A stretch of 64,000 bases of DNA from a virus: positions 1 to 64,000 of the IMG/VR virus record IMGVR_UViG_3300042868_008205. The stretch is one strand, 5' to 3'. The notes under the pieces are model-generated. The model did no database searches, was not told the DNA's origin, and worked only from the letters and a program-made list of their open reading frames with translations. The translations under genes were made by a program, and so were the position numbers. Every line of letters starts with the position of its first letter. Positions within the stretch are counted from its first letter, which is position 1. Shown here piece by piece: positions 27,454 through 36,300 of this stretch.

Positions 27454-28836
27454 TTATATTGTTGTTTTATTATCTTCTCTTTGTTTTCTCTTCTCTAATA
27501 GTTCTTTAACCCTATCTCTTTTTCTCTCTTCTTGTTGTTCTTCAAATCCTAAGAATGTTACAGATGACTCTGTGTCTATCTCAAGTAATTCGTTGTTAAA
27601 CTTACAATTTTCAAATACCACACCATCTTTACCGATACGTGATTTTGTGATTGCTATTGTTGCCAAGTTCATTTCTTTCTGTTGTAATGTCTTAGCCACT
27701 GTAATGATAACGTGTCCTACTTGTGCCTTTTTAATTGAACCTCCCATTTGGTCTGTGGTTACAACCTCAGAAGAGATTGATGACCTGTTACCTTGTGTTG
27801 CTGTCCAACCAACTAATGATAGTTCGTGACACATCGCCTCAAAACCTCTCATCACCGAACCCTCAGCCTTCCACTCATCCTTACTTGAACTTTCAGGAAC
27901 CACACAATCTATGTAATCCAAAAGAACCAAGTCAATTTTAGTACCATCAGCAATCATTTTTCTAATTTGATTTTTGATTTGACTCATAGTTACAGTATCT
28001 GATGGAAGTTTCTTAAGAATTAATTCATTCTTCATTGTTTCCTTAATCTCAGTAATTTTGCCCATCACCGCTTCTTTGTTTTGAACCAAGTTATCTGGTT
28101 CAATACCAGTCCAAAGTGTGAAGTGTTTACGTTGTATAATCTTTGGATTGTCCTCAAAAAAGATTTGAAGAACATTGTATCCAAGATTAAATGCCGTGTT
28201 TGCTATCTTAGTTAAGATTGTTGTTTTACCAACTCCAGTGGGTGCTAAGATAACACCAATTTCTCCCTTTGCCAAACCACCTTTTAATAATCTGTCAATT
28301 CCTGCGATTCCAATTGGAATTGGGTGTCTAAAGTCCTCATCAAGAACTGTATCTAAGTTGGAGAATATGTCTGTTGTTCCTGTATCTCTCTCCCCAACTT
28401 GTAATGCTTCTCGAACAAGTCCTTCAACCTTATCGTAAGATTCGAAATCCCCTTCAGTTATAATCTTTTGTGCTTTATCCATAGCCTTTTGAAGTTCTTG
28501 TTGTTTACAGAACTTCAAAGCCTTTTCCTGAACGAACTGAGTTCCTTCAAATGGTGCGTCTTTAATTTGTTTAATGGTGTCAAGAACGATTTTAGCAACC
28601 AATTCTTGTGAGATTTCAGACTTTACAATCTGTTCAAGGGTGTCAAAGTTAGGTGTAGATTGATACTTCGAGTGATACTCCTTTGTCATCTGTAAGATGA
28701 TTTTAAAATACTTATTGTCAAAATAAACACTCTCAATAACATCCATAATTGATGTTGAAAATTCTTTGTCGACAATAAGTTGGTTTAAAAGTTGTATCTG
28801 AAATGTGTTCCCTAAGTAATCAAAATTTTTATTCAT
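27454..28836 (-). CDS. Replicative DNA helicase, DnaB/gp41-type
   Basis: RecA-fold helicase that unwinds DNA ahead of the phage polymerase. The N-terminal half (about 1-170) is helical, as in DnaB-type proteins. The ATPase core has Walker A APTGVGKTT at 198-206, Walker B-like IDLVLLDYIDCV around residue 300, then GWTATQGNRSS and MGGSIKKAQVGHVIITV. The C-terminus is a charged helix (EEQQEERKRDRVKELLEKRKQR). Length 460 is close to T4 gp41 (475). Neighbours are nrdJ downstream and the 5' nuclease and recombinase upstream, an ordinary replication set. Confidence 0.9.
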   Translation of the reverse strand: MNKNFDYLGNTFQIQLLNQLIVDKEFSTSIMDVIESVYFDNKYFKIILQMTKEYHSKYQSTPNFDTLEQIVKSEISQELVAKIVLDTIKQIKDAPFEGTQFVQEKALKFCKQQELQKAMDKAQKIITEGDFESYDKVEGLVREALQVGERDTGTTDIFSNLDTVLDEDFRHPIPIGIAGIDRLLKGGLAKGEIGVILAPTGVGKTTILTKIANTAFNLGYNVLQIFFEDNPKIIQRKHFTLWTGIEPDNLVQNKEAVMGKITEIKETMKNELILKKLPSDTVTMSQIKNQIRKMIADGTKIDLVLLDYIDCVVPESSSKDEWKAEGSVMRGFEAMCHELSLVGWTATQGNRSSISSEVVTTDQMGGSIKKAQVGHVIITVAKTLQQKEMNLATIAITKSRIGKDGVVFENCKFNNELLEIDTESSVTFLGFEEQQEERKRDRVKELLEKRKQREDNKTTI

Positions 28837-28874
28837 AAATCGTTTTTGTAGTCCCTTGTTTTATTAAATATAAC

Positions 28875-29324
28875 TTAGTTCAACTCAAATCCCAAATATT
28901 CAAAACTTAATTCTTCCTCGGAAAAAATGTCAGTTAAATCTCTCAAAACATCTTTCAAAAATGGTCGTACATCAACGGTATAACGAACTTTGGGTGGATA
29001 TAATTTTCCATCAAAATATCTATGACAAATTGTCTGCTCTCCAATTCTGATGTGAATATTGAAGTGTTCGCTACCTTCAGTGAATGATGTCTCCATTAGG
29101 GTTGGGTCGTTCATAATCGCGTCTTGGTTATCTGACATATAGATAACGGTTTTCATCTTAAGATGATGTTGGAGTTGCTCCTTTAGTTGTTTAATGTAGT
29201 AGTACAACTCTAACGAGTTTTTTGCGTTTGGGTTGAATCCTCTAACATTAAAAAACCTTTGAACTACGATGTTGTCATTCAACGTAAGTAAGAATTCCAT
29301 TTTGGTACTGTCTTGCTCTCTCAT
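28875..29324 (-). CDS. Uncharacterised protein in replication operon (149 aa)
   Basis: Not recognised. Visible: MEFLLTLNDNIVVQRFFNVRGFNPNAK, a helical YYYIKQLKEQLQHHLK, then DVRPFLKDVLRDLTDIFSEEEL at the acidic C-terminus. I chose the ATG at 29324 (MREQDSTK), which lies 2 bases after the stop of the 5' nuclease. The longer reading from 29396 would add a lysine-rich stretch read from the end of that gene. Conserved position between 5' nuclease and helicase suggests a replication accessory, but this is inference. Confidence 0.7.
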   Translation of the reverse strand: MREQDSTKMEFLLTLNDNIVVQRFFNVRGFNPNAKNSLELYYYIKQLKEQLQHHLKMKTVIYMSDNQDAIMNDPTLMETSFTEGSEHFNIHIRIGEQTICHRYFDGKLYPPKVRYTVDVRPFLKDVLRDLTDIFSEEELSFEYLGFELN

Positions 29325-29326
29325 AT

Positions 29327-30325
29327 TTATTTTTTGTTTGTATTTCTTTTTTCTTTTCTTGTTAATTTTAGGAATGGTGTTAGGAAACTTACCCAAGCAT
29401 CATCGTTCTTGGGTAGATACTTAAAGAGACCATCCTCCATCATCATTCTCATTAAGTTTTTGTAACCCCTATCGGTGGGGTCTATTGTATCGTTTAATAT
29501 CTGTGTTACTAACTCTTTTCCTTCTTCGGTTATTAACGGATTAGATAGGTCAACAATCTTCTTATTTGTACTATAGAACTCTTCACCAAGTATAGACAAT
29601 TTCGTCTTACCTGTCAAAATATTATTTAAAACTTTAATAGGTTTTTTTTGTGGAATTTTTCCTGCGATATCCAATAATTCTTCGATAGTGCAAGGTTTCT
29701 CCTGAACTTGGGGGAAATATTTAACCAATGTTTTTTCACCAAGTCCCTCAATACCAATAATATTATCTCCTTTATCACCTGTGAATACCTTTGTTAATAA
29801 CACATTGTAATGTGGAATTTTAACTTTGTTAATAACGATGTTATCTCCGTTTTTAAAGTATTCTTTTGTGTTTGGTGCATAGATGGTTACATTATCCGAG
29901 ATAAGCTGTGTAAGGTCCTTATCTGCGGAAAATATGATGATTTTTTCATCGACCGCAATCTTGCAATAATGCGCAATCAAATCATCCGCCTCATTATTCG
30001 CCATTTCAACTTGACGAACAAATATTTCTTCCAAATATTGTTTAACTCTTGATTGTTGATACAAATATGATTCATACTTGTATTCGTTCATATCCAATGT
30101 TCGGTTTGCCTTATACTGTGGATATAAACTTTTTCTAACGGATGAATTAGAATCACCGTCCCAAAATACCACTACCTTATCGTGGTTGTGTTCTTCAAGG
30201 AATTTGCGGAGTATATTCACAAAGTGAAATACTCCACCCACATGAGCTCCGTCGTTATACACGTCTTTGGCTCCGTGGAATCCTATCTTGAATAAGTTGT
30301 TTCCGTCAACTAATAATGTTTTAAT
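29327..30325 (-). CDS. 5'-3' exonuclease / RNase H-like FEN nuclease with ATT start
   Basis: A flap-endonuclease family enzyme (T4 RNase H role: removal of RNA primers). Metal-binding motifs are visible: LLVDGNNLF (D7), VFWDGD (D56, D58), NNEADDL, FSADKDLTQLI and the H3TH-like GDKGDNIIGIEGLGEKT. The first ATG/GTG reading would start at GTG 30262 and lose the first catalytic Asp. Extending the frame upstream gives IKTLLVDGNNLFKIGFHG, bounded by an in-frame TAA seven codons further on. No ATG, GTG or TTG lies between, so ATT at 30323-30325 is the only plausible start (as in infC), giving 332 residues, close to T4 Rnh (305). The gene starts 30 bases after the recombinase gene. Confidence 0.85.
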   Translation of the reverse strand: MKTLLVDGNNLFKIGFHGAKDVYNDGAHVGGVFHFVNILRKFLEEHNHDKVVVFWDGDSNSSVRKSLYPQYKANRTLDMNEYKYESYLYQQSRVKQYLEEIFVRQVEMANNEADDLIAHYCKIAVDEKIIIFSADKDLTQLISDNVTIYAPNTKEYFKNGDNIVINKVKIPHYNVLLTKVFTGDKGDNIIGIEGLGEKTLVKYFPQVQEKPCTIEELLDIAGKIPQKKPIKVLNNILTGKTKLSILGEEFYSTNKKIVDLSNPLITEEGKELVTQILNDTIDPTDRGYKNLMRMMMEDGLFKYLPKNDDAWVSFLTPFLKLTRKEKRNTNKK

Positions 30326-30355
30326 GTCTCTTGTGTTTTATAGTGTGAATACTTC

Positions 30356-31360
30356 TCAATCCTCTTTCTCTTCTTTCAATTCAAAATCTAAAGATGCAAT
30401 ACCAAGAATATCTTTCCAATAGTCAGCATGTTCTTTTTTATAAGCCTCAATAGATATCTTTTCTTCTGCAGCTTCTTTACCCGCCAAGAACCCGTGTGGT
30501 GTTACAATTATCTTACCATCTTCATAACCCAATCCATTAATGTGATTCTTCATCACAGAAATTTTAGTTCTAATTGCAAATTTAACACTTCTTTTGTCTT
30601 TTGTTGCAGTAATTTTGTTAGTTCCTGCACCTTTTTGGTTACCGAATAAGAATACCAAAGATGAGTTTAACCAAATTGCCTCACCACCTTTAGCTTTAAT
30701 CTTAGGTTGTCCAAATGGATTATCAGGTAATTCAACCCAAGGTTGGTTGACAATAACCAAAGTGTTTTCGTATTTTGAATCTGATTTACGAGAACCTGAA
30801 ATACGTTGGTTGATACCCATACCAATTTTGTCTGCCAATACAGATGCGTTGTGTTGCTTTCCACCTTTACCATCAAATGTCATCTTACAAGGAACTGAAC
30901 CAACAGAATCCCATAAGAACAATAAACTATAATCCAACTCACCTTTTTCTTGCGCATCTAACAAACTATTAATATAGTCGGTGATTTGCTCAATATAATT
31001 GAAGTTGTTATTAAAGATGTAGAATCCGTCCCAATCAACTTCTCCTGTTGCTTCATCAACAACTTCTTCACAGTCAAAACCCATAAGTTTTGCGTGTTCA
31101 AAAGACCATTTTTGTTCAGTAATAATGAACACAGGTAGAATACCTTTCTTTTGAGCATCAACCGCAGATTTAACCAATGCGGTAGTTTTTCCTGTATCTG
31201 AGTGACCCAAGAACATATTTAAATGTCCAATCGCAGGACCAGGTACTCCAACCGCATCTAAGAAATCAGGACCTAAGTCAAAAAATCTTTGGGGTTTGTA
31301 TTTTGCTGAGGTAGAGAATTTTTTCTTTACCAAGCTGAAATCATTTTTTTTAATTGCCAT
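30356..31360 (-). CDS. uvsX: UvsX/RecA-like recombinase
   Basis: Strand-exchange ATPase for recombination-dependent replication and repair. Walker A GHSDTGKTT at 52-60; Walker B-type LLFLWDSVG near 145-153; NTLVIVNQPWVELP and KAKGGEAIWLNSSLVFLFG match the C-terminal half of the RecA core in T4-like UvsX proteins. The C-terminus is acidic (DFELKEEKED). Length 334 versus 391 for T4 UvsX. It lies between ssb and the 5' nuclease. The ssb terminator lies just upstream, so expression probably depends on read-through or a promoter I cannot pinpoint. Confidence 0.88.
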   Translation of the reverse strand: MAIKKNDFSLVKKKFSTSAKYKPQRFFDLGPDFLDAVGVPGPAIGHLNMFLGHSDTGKTTALVKSAVDAQKKGILPVFIITEQKWSFEHAKLMGFDCEEVVDEATGEVDWDGFYIFNNNFNYIEQITDYINSLLDAQEKGELDYSLLFLWDSVGSVPCKMTFDGKGGKQHNASVLADKIGMGINQRISGSRKSDSKYENTLVIVNQPWVELPDNPFGQPKIKAKGGEAIWLNSSLVFLFGNQKGAGTNKITATKDKRSVKFAIRTKISVMKNHINGLGYEDGKIIVTPHGFLAGKEAAEEKISIEAYKKEHADYWKDILGIASLDFELKEEKED

Positions 31361-31378
31361 ATTTTTTTTTAGTTAAAA

Positions 31379-31418
31379 AGAAAAAGCTTGGACACTTTAC
31401 CTAAGTGAATGTCCAAGC
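31379..31418 (-). terminator. Intrinsic terminator after ssb
   Basis: Perfect 9-bp stem GCTTGGACA/TGTCCAAGC (31386-31394 with 31410-31418) followed on the minus strand by TTTTTCTTTTT. It begins 12 bases after the ssb stop, upstream of uvsX. Confidence 0.88.
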
Positions 31419-31429
31419 TCATTATATAA

Positions 31430-32290
31430 TTAGAACGGTAAGTCAGAGTCAACTTCATCATTTGCCTGAGAGTCAACAATATCTATTTTAGTTTCAGATT
31501 TTTTAGACCCACCCATTGAAGTTGTTGATTCAGTGTCATTACCATATACATAACCACCCTTATCATTATCCCATTTTGGAGTTTCTCCACGAGCGATAGC
31601 CTCAAGATAATCAACAGGTTTTTTAGAATAAACATCTAACCAAGTTAATTCATCTTCAACCCAAGCTTTAGACTGAGCAGCTTCTGCGTGTACAGGACCT
31701 TGGTCTTCATACATAATTGTAGACACACTTGTGTAATCTTTACCTGCGTTTGTTTTAGATTTTGTTAACTCAATGATTAAGTCACGTCCTTTTTCAGGGT
31801 CGGTAACATCACCTTTGTTTCTCCAAATTGGAATGATTTTATCTAAGATACCATCATTCTTATAATTGTGTTTGAATCTCCAAAACTTCGGACCATCTTC
31901 TTCGTGGTCTCTGTCAATAACCTTAACAATATAAAACTTACGAGATTTATATTGTTTAGCCAATTCTTTGTCTGACTCTTTGCCAGTTGACATCAATTCT
32001 TCATAAACCTCATTTAATGGAGAACGCTCGTTGTCATTCTTTGCTGGGTCATAGAATTTTTGCCATTGTCCACCTACTTGAATTTCGTGGTACCATGCTT
32101 CTTTAAATGGTGAAGAACCATCTTGTGTTGGTAGGATACGTATTTTACGTTGTCCTGATTTCTCTTTGTCTCCAAGGATACAAGCGAAATACTTTTTCAT
32201 TCTTTCGTCTTGCGACATTTTGCTTTGGGCCCCGCCCCCTTGTTGTGCTTTTTCGTACTGTGCCAATACGGCGTCTAATGAACTCATCAT
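31430..32290 (-). CDS. Single-stranded DNA-binding protein, gp32-like
   Basis: Binds and protects single-stranded DNA at the phage replication fork. The core has KIRILPTQDGSSPFKEAWYHEIQ and KFYIVKVIDRDHEEDGPKFWRF, an OB-fold arrangement seen in gp32-like proteins of T4 relatives. The acidic tail ends in DSDLPF, the classic SSB C-terminal partner-binding motif. Length 286 versus 301 for T4 gp32. It has its own sigma70-like promoter (32328-32356) and its own terminator, as expected for a highly expressed protein. ATG 32290 or the next ATG (32287) could be used. Confidence 0.88.
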   Translation of the reverse strand: MMSSLDAVLAQYEKAQQGGGAQSKMSQDERMKKYFACILGDKEKSGQRKIRILPTQDGSSPFKEAWYHEIQVGGQWQKFYDPAKNDNERSPLNEVYEELMSTGKESDKELAKQYKSRKFYIVKVIDRDHEEDGPKFWRFKHNYKNDGILDKIIPIWRNKGDVTDPEKGRDLIIELTKSKTNAGKDYTSVSTIMYEDQGPVHAEAAQSKAWVEDELTWLDVYSKKPVDYLEAIARGETPKWDNDKGGYVYGNDTESTTSMGGSKKSETKIDIVDSQANDEVDSDLPF

Positions 32291-32327
32291 ATTTTATTTA
32301 AATTTTAATTTGTTGGTTTGTTGTATA

Positions 32328-32356
32328 ATTATAATCTAGTTTTGGGTGTTTGTCAA
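32328..32356 (-). promoter_or_regulatory. Perfect sigma70-like promoter for ssb
   Basis: Minus strand: TTGACA (32351-32356), 17-base spacer, TATAAT (32328-32333). Expected start about 30 bases before the ssb ATG. A perfect consensus is unusual for a Bacteroidota phage. It lies directly after the preceding terminator. Confidence 0.75.
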
Positions 32357-32384
32357 ATAAAAAAACCACCTTTTTAGGGTGGTT
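32357..32384 (-). terminator. Intrinsic terminator after gene 32407-33069
   Basis: Stem AACCACC/GGTGGTT (32364-32370 with 32378-32384), loop CTAAAAA, followed on the minus strand by TTTTTATT. It separates the 33.3 kb gene pair from the ssb promoter. Confidence 0.88.
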
Positions 32385-32406
32385 CTTATTAATATGTTAA
32401 ATAATA

Positions 32407-33069
32407 TTATTTATATCTTAACTCATCTTTTTGTCCACTTCCTTGGAAGGAGCCCTTGATATCGTTAACATTTATGTCAGTCACATCCTGTGGAGTTAAA
32501 ACATAATCATTTTTTCCCGTCTTTTCCATCTCATCTTTTTTATCATCAAAAAATTGTGATAATTTTTGATTAAATGGATATGAATCATAGCTTCTTAACT
32601 CTAATTTTTCTTGAGGTGTTTTCTCTCTATACTTTTCAATCTTGTTTTCAAGAGCGTTAAGTTTGTTCATAATAGCATCCATCTCACCTAATCTTGATTC
32701 CAATTTAGTCAATTGTCCAAATAAGTTATCAAAATAATCATCTTGTTTTTTCTCAATATTTTTTTGAGAATCTACCAATTCAGTAATGTCTAATTCTTCA
32801 GAACCACTTTCAGTACCACCTTCTTCAGATTTTCCGTCATCATCAATCTTTTCAACATCAGGGTCATTATCAACATCTATTGGTGTTGGTGCTCCGCCTG
32901 GTGCTGGAGGTGGTGGTGGGGTTGCTAATGCATCTGCAGGGGGTGGCGGGGGTGCTGCTCCTTCTTCAGGGGCCAACGCAGCCAAGTCATCACCAGCCTG
33001 TTCTCTGATATAATTATTGATACTTTTGTATCTTTGAATTTCACTTAATATTTTTTTATCTAAACTCAT
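32407..33069 (-). CDS. Acidic coiled-coil protein with proline-rich linker (220 aa)
   Basis: Not recognised as a family. Residues 1-25 are helical (SLDKKILSEIQRYKSINNYI). Residues about 30-70 are a Pro/Ala-rich linker with runs of five prolines. About 75-95 are acidic, and about 100-150 form a probable coiled coil (KKQDDYFDNLFGQLTKLESRLGEMDAIMNKLNALENKI). The C-terminus contains DVTDINVNDIKGSFQGSG. No enzyme motif. It is followed by a terminator and preceded by a 74-residue gene. It could be a virion assembly or scaffold-type protein, but that is a guess. Clearly a real gene by its composition and clean boundaries. Confidence 0.7.
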   Translation of the reverse strand: MSLDKKILSEIQRYKSINNYIREQAGDDLAALAPEEGAAPPPPPADALATPPPPPAPGGAPTPIDVDNDPDVEKIDDDGKSEEGGTESGSEELDITELVDSQKNIEKKQDDYFDNLFGQLTKLESRLGEMDAIMNKLNALENKIEKYREKTPQEKLELRSYDSYPFNQKLSQFFDDKKDEMEKTGKNDYVLTPQDVTDINVNDIKGSFQGSGQKDELRYK

Positions 33070-33073
33070 TGTA

Positions 33074-33298
33074 TTATCCGTTTAATAATTGTTTAATTCC
33101 TCTAGATGTTTCTACTCTAACTTTTCTATTGGCAGTTGTTTGTTGACCAGCTCTTTCGATAAGACCGTCTCTTTCTCTTACAGTATAACAATCTCCAGTA
33201 TCTAAATCACAAACTTGTTTAGTTCCGTCTCCGTTGTCTTCTTCTGAAAATCTAACTGATTTTCCAAGATAGTTATCTAATGTTGTTTTTAAGCTCAT
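33074..33298 (-). CDS. Small uncharacterised protein (74 aa)
   Basis: Not recognised. A charged protein with VCDLDTGDCYTVRERDG, suggesting a small beta-fold, and a basic C-terminus (VRVETSRGIKQLLNG). It starts 13 bases after a TATTTATA motif and ends 4 bases before the 220-residue gene, so both probably share one late transcript. Confidence 0.65.
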   Translation of the reverse strand: MSLKTTLDNYLGKSVRFSEEDNGDGTKQVCDLDTGDCYTVRERDGLIERAGQQTTANRKVRVETSRGIKQLLNG

Positions 33299-33311
33299 AA
33301 AAATCTTTTTA

Positions 33312-33319
33312 TATAAATA
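33312..33319 (-). promoter_or_regulatory. Late-promoter-like motif TATTTATA
   Basis: Exact coding-strand copy 13 bases before the ATG at 33298, in a 56-base gap. Confidence 0.45.
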
Positions 33320-33354
33320 TACGATTTAAGTGAATGTTATTCCTAATTACTAAA

Positions 33355-36300
33355 TTATATAAATTTAAAATTAAAAGTTTGTGGTACGTTTTGCGGGTTT
33401 AAAGTTTTATTTGTAGGAACTGCGGTAACTATAAATTGAATATCGACCGTTTGACCATCTTTAAGAAAATTGGTTTTAAATTCAGGAACTGGATTATTAA
33501 TTAATATATCGGCAACATCGTTACGGGTTATTGTGAATACGTTACCAGAAACATAATTTGAGATTACTAACGGTACACTTCTATTTATTGTTTCTCTTCT
33601 AACATTATTTACAATAGAAGTATCAAAAACCGCAACAATCATATCAACATTTTGTTCTAATGTCCAAGTATTAAGTGCAGCCGCTTGAGGATTCACACTA
33701 ACAGTTAATTTACCAGTTAAATCTCTTATTAATATTTCTGTTTCTCCTATTAACGTAACAGGTCCTGTTTGTTGTGGTTGAGTATTTGTGTTTTTTGAGT
33801 TTTTTGGTACAGGTGTTACTTGTGCTGGGTCATAGGTGAAAAGGGTCACACTTCTTCCAATTCCATTTACTCCACTAACAATTATAAGATTTTTTTGAGC
33901 ATTAGTTAATCCATTATTAGTATATGGAACAACGACATTTAAGTTAGTTGAACTATTAACAGTTATGCCAGTAGTTGTCAATACGTTATTAATTGTAATT
34001 CCTGTGATATTTTCAAAATCCACACCCGTTATTGTTAATATTGTACCACTCACACCTGTTAATGGTGATATGGTTAATATCCTTGGAGGTAAACAATTTG
34101 ATGATTGATTAACCGTATTTAATTGTTGTTGAATTGTTTGACTATTTCTCGTAGTTTGAGTTTTTAATTGCCCTGCAGAATCTACGTTTAACCCCGCATC
34201 TCCCGCAGACTTAAATCCTTTATCAAACGTTGATTGTAATTTAGTATATTCACTAATGTGTGAGTCAAAATAATCTTCACTAACATTAGAAACAGGCCAA
34301 TAACACACATAATATTTAGTAAGGCCTAATCCTGTTGTCGTATTATATACTCTATCAACATTTGAAGATAATTTTGAAATCATAAAATCAAAGAATTTTC
34401 CTATGTTATCAAAATTGGCAACAGGTTGTGATGTAGGTTTATCAGTTGAATTTGATATATTTACACAAGAGTATTTTTTATTACTAAAATAATTACTATT
34501 TGTCCCATAATCTGTGGTTAGTGTTATATTCGCGTAGTTATTGTTATAACCATAGAATTTACCAGTATTAAATGTCTTAGCGTAACATATTAAATAAATA
34601 AGAACTTGTAATTGTGGATTAAGTGTTTTCTTTTGAAGTTCAGTAACAAATTCAGTTTGATTTATACTTGTCGTTACCGATGATTGAGCATCTCCCCAAG
34701 TTTCATAAGCAACCGCTAAATTACTACTACAAGAATTTTGTGCGGCTGCGGTACTATCACCAACCTGACTAACGTATTTAGATTTATTAACATTAGTAAT
34801 TGCCTTGGCAGTTACAGAATCTTTTCTATTTTTAATAATTGCCTCTACTTTAGTTAATAAATTTTGATTTATACTTTGTAAAAAACTATCAATTGATGGT
34901 AAGTTATAAATACCTTGTCTAACACCACCAAATGTTGTTTGGAATGAACCAGGAGTAATGACATGACTAACATCAGTAATAAAATAAGGCCCATTAAACA
35001 TCGGAACGTGTCTAAGATTAAAATACATTGTTGGCTGTAATAAAGCATTACCCAAACAACTAACTTGACAAGTATAACTTCTTTGTTTGTATAAATTATA
35101 TAAACTTACGTTTTGAGTTGCAACATTTCTACCGTTAGCTTGGTCAACCATATTTAATTGTGTCTGAATTGTCTCTGAAGTAGCCTTACCACTTTCCATT
35201 CCAACTTGGAATGAATAGAACACTCCTTGGTTTCTATTTCCAATATCAACATTAAAACCAACACATTTATTTGAAACCGCCCAATCTTTTTTAGTCGTTT
35301 GGTCTTCAATTAATGGGTTATCAGACGCTCTTCTTAATTCAAATGCATCATCTCTAAATCTTGAATTTCCTTTTGGTAAATCTAAATGTGTGGATGGTTG
35401 TCCCACATAAAAACAAATCATCTTAGGGCTTGAATTTCTATAATCAACATTTAAAAATGTCCCCCACATATTGTCGGCAAACTCTAATTGACCATTAGCT
35501 TGTGGTATGGTAGTACCATCAACATCTTGTATATTATAAAAATTAACATATGCAGGTAATGGCATCACATTAAATTTATTTTTAATCAAAAACCCACTCA
35601 TAAATGTGAATACACTCATTTCCATATTAAGTGAATTTTCATTTAATATGTTTTTAAAATCAAAAATATCAACAATAATTGTATCCCCAATATTTCTTGA
35701 CGCTCTGTCTAAGAACATAATATCTTCAAATAGTGTTTTGGTTGTATAGTCAGAACCCGCAACCCATTTGTCATTTAACGCTTTAAATACCTCATAATTT
35801 TCAACCTTACTTTGTTGTCCATCAATAACTGTTTGAATAGTTCTTTCAGGTAATTGTTGTTGGTCGGGTAAATCACGTCTAATATTAGTTAATAATCCAT
35901 TTAAAATAATATTTTGAAAATCAGTAGTTAACCCCAAATAAGTTTGGAGATTAGTTCCAAATTCCACACTTGTTAAGGTTGGCGAATATAACTTTTGTGT
36001 TGCAAACATTTTAATTAATGGTGCACATAACACAACGTTAGCCTCAGTAAACTCAATATTACTGTCAATGAAGAAATCTGTTATATATGAACCTGAATCT
36101 GTATATTGTAAATTTGTGATGGTTGAGAACCCTACTTCAGTTTCCAAAGCTCTCCACGCAACAGTATTATTTGATTTAGAAGTTGCAACACTTGTTGTGT
36201 TTAATATTGACGGTAAACTATTTTTAATATAAGGGTTAAAAAATATTGGACTGTCAATCGCATTATTTCCACCAACATGAACTATATATGATGCCATAAC

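Noticed and set aside
28875-29396. Longer start at 29396 for the gene between 5' nuclease and helicase
   Set aside because: The added Lys-rich stretch is read from inside the end of the nuclease gene; an ATG 2 bases after that gene's stop fits the tight packing seen elsewhere.
29327-30262. Starting the 5' nuclease at GTG 30262
   Set aside because: This start removes the catalytic VDGNN motif, which is encoded in frame just upstream; the ATT start is preferred.
32408-32415. Plus-strand TATTTATA near the end of the 220-residue gene
   Set aside because: It lies within the last codons of a minus-strand gene and in antisense orientation, with no plus-strand gene downstream; treated as chance.
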